Of a stretch of 63,109 bases of DNA, positions 62,137-63,109 are shown one piece after another. Made by a program: the position numbers and the translations under genes. Position 1 is the first letter of the stretch; every line of letters starts with the position of its first letter. The stretch covers positions 1 through 63,109 of the forward strand of contig CACWWC010000006.1 of assembly GCA_902764545.1 (NCBI GenBank). The letters are read 5' to 3'. The notes below the pieces were generated by a model that made no database searches, was not told the DNA's origin, and saw only the letters and a list, made by a program, of their open reading frames with translations. Source of the DNA: an uncultured Erysipelotrichaceae bacterium. Its GTDB lineage: Bacteria; Bacillota_I; Bacilli_A; RF39; UBA660.

Positions 62137-63109
62137 TCATGCAATTCGGAAAGCTGGAGCGACACCGCCCGTACTATCAGCAAAATTGCCGAGCAAGGAA
62201 CCAGTATTTTCGACACTACGGAAAGTGTTACTACCACTAGAACCGGCCGAACGCAACAACCACAATTTAGTTGATGAATTATATTGTTTTTGTGCTTTAT
62301 GTAGATTTGTTCCACTATAATTACTTGTTGAGTATGTAACTCTATTATTACTATAATATTCTAAATGATATGACTTTCCATATGCTGTATCACGATCATC
62401 TGATCCAAATACTTCAACACCTGATAATAAGTATAAATTATCTGTTGAAGTAAAATTATTACCACTGTTATCCGGATTTCCACATACTCGATTTGTACTA
62501 TCCCAACCTCCATTACATCCATGTCCTGATATTACTCTTGTTGGTTTGATTGCTGCTTGTAAATCACTTGGTAATTGTCCATATAATGTGTTTTTTAAGT
62601 AATCATACACAAGAGCTGGATATCCTCCCACATTTGTATTAGCGTCTCTCATTTTCATTGTTGTTATTATATCAACAAATTCTACTACAAATCCACATGC
62701 TGTTTGGGAATATGCTGTATCATTATCTCCACAATGTTCTCCTGTTGATTTGTTTGCTATTCTTACCATGTAGTTATTTCCATTTATTGTAACACTCTTT
62801 GTATCTCCTACATTATAGGCACTTGTATTATTATTTTGCACTGCTTTTTGTATTGTTGTCCATGAGTCTGTTGCAAATGAGACTGGCTCTGGAATAGCTT
62901 CTTCTGTTGCAGCACTTCCTCCTGTTGCTACTTCATCCTCTATCGCATTCGCAATTAACTTAGCTGTTATGCTTGTTGATACTTCATTCTCTATTGGTGT
63001 TTTAATCATCTCTACTGTTACCGTAACAGTAGTCTCATCTCCTGCTTGTAATTGTGTATCTGCAACATATTCTGTTACTTTAAAATACTCTGAATTAGAG
63101 CTAGTAACA
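62137..63109 (-). CDS. Surface protein with C-terminal DUF6273-type domain (5' part outside window)
   Basis: The frame is open to the window edge; upstream of Met at 63009 it reads VTSSNSEYFKVTEYVADTQL..., so the true start lies outside. The visible ~323 residues begin with a beta domain (TVTVTVEMIKTP) and a spacer, then a C-terminal region with WTTIQKAV, VEFVDIITTMKM and the closing LWLLRSAGSSGSNTFRSVENTG-GGVAPAFRIA, typical of DUF6273 domains on secreted proteins. Two short Cys pairs (HCGDN...ACGF; HGCNGG...VCGNPD) may form disulfides. Confidence 0.8.
   Translation of the reverse strand, partial: VTSSNSEYFKVTEYVADTQLQAGDETTVTVTVEMIKTPIENEVSTSITAKLIANAIEDEVATGGSAATEEAIPEPVSFATDSWTTIQKAVQNNNTSAYNVGDTKSVTINGNNYMVRIANKSTGEHCGDNDTAYSQTACGFVVEFVDIITTMKMRDANTNVGGYPALVYDYLKNTLYGQLPSDLQAAIKPTRVISGHGCNGGWDSTNRVCGNPDNSGNNFTSTDNLYLLSGVEVFGSDDRDTAYGKSYHLEYYSNNRVTYSTSNYSGTNLHKAQKQYNSSTKLWLLRSAGSSGSNTFRSVENTGSLLGNFADSTGGVAPAFRIA

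Noticed and set aside
62055..62315. An 86-residue minus-strand frame in the right-edge gene
   Set aside because: Out-of-frame shadow of the DUF6273-type gene, which has the clear family ending.
1..63109. Insertion sequences, prophage, CRISPR arrays, rRNA, tmRNA, RNase P RNA
   Set aside because: No transposase, integrase, regular spacer-repeat pattern or recognisable structural RNA of these kinds was seen.

Overview
The window comes from a very AT-rich, endospore-forming, Gram-positive-type chromosome. The evidence is a type III DNA polymerase (PolC), two T-box leaders, tRNAs with encoded CCA, strong Shine-Dalgarno (SD) sites, and many sporulation genes: yqfC/yqfD, spoIVFA/spoIVFB, a spoIIB-like gene, gerM, gerE, a spoIIIAH-like gene, and a CotY/CotZ-type coat gene. 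Conserved Bacillus-type gene neighbourhoods appear in trimmed form (no phoH, mreB, minCD or ylmGH where expected). This fits an uncultured, genome-reduced, host-associated Bacilli-like or other Firmicutes lineage. That placement is inference; no 16S gene is present.

Layout. 1-11 kb: the start of a surface protein, polC, hypotheticals, a ferredoxin, a GT2 glycosyltransferase, an RluB-type enzyme, a Tyr/Pro-rich protein, a histidine kinase and a cysteine-less EIIB-like protein. 11-18.3 kb: a rpsU-yqeY-yqfC-yqfD-vanZ-ybeY-dgkA-x-cdd-era-yqzL-recO cluster. 18.4-21.2 kb: a compact bacteriocin locus with two overlapping double-glycine peptides, a small membrane protein and a C39-peptidase ABC exporter. 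22.0-22.9 kb: no ordinary gene, but two tandem type I toxin-antitoxin-like transcription units, followed by tRNA-Ala. 23-27 kb: spoIVFB-spoIVFA-mreD-mreC-radC-spoIIB-like. 27-35.9 kb: a membrane protein, a short Rel, a HExxH protein, and a Val T-box, nucleotidase and valS operon. 35.9-40 kb: an ESX/WXG100-type cassette. 40-47 kb: a coat protein, a frameshifted HExxH gene, FtsW/RodA, PrsW, tRNA-Arg, gerM, gerE and a spoIIIAH-like gene. 47-52.8 kb: a six-gene operon headed by two helical-repeat (mTERF-like) proteins, one with about 19 copies of a 26-residue repeat. 52.9-58.3 kb: sepF, divIVA, then an Ile T-box driving an exchanger gene and a type-2-like ileS. 58.4-63.1 kb: a HerA-like ATPase, a lipoprotein gene with a broken signal peptide, a PP2C phosphatase and a 5'-truncated DUF6273-type surface protein.

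Most notable are the two-peptide bacteriocin locus, the tandem type I toxin-like units, the 26-residue repeat protein, and the fact that three separate genes are each put out of frame by one base in a coding-strand A7/A8 run. The last could be phase variation, transcriptional slippage or assembly error. Nearly all genes lie on the minus strand.
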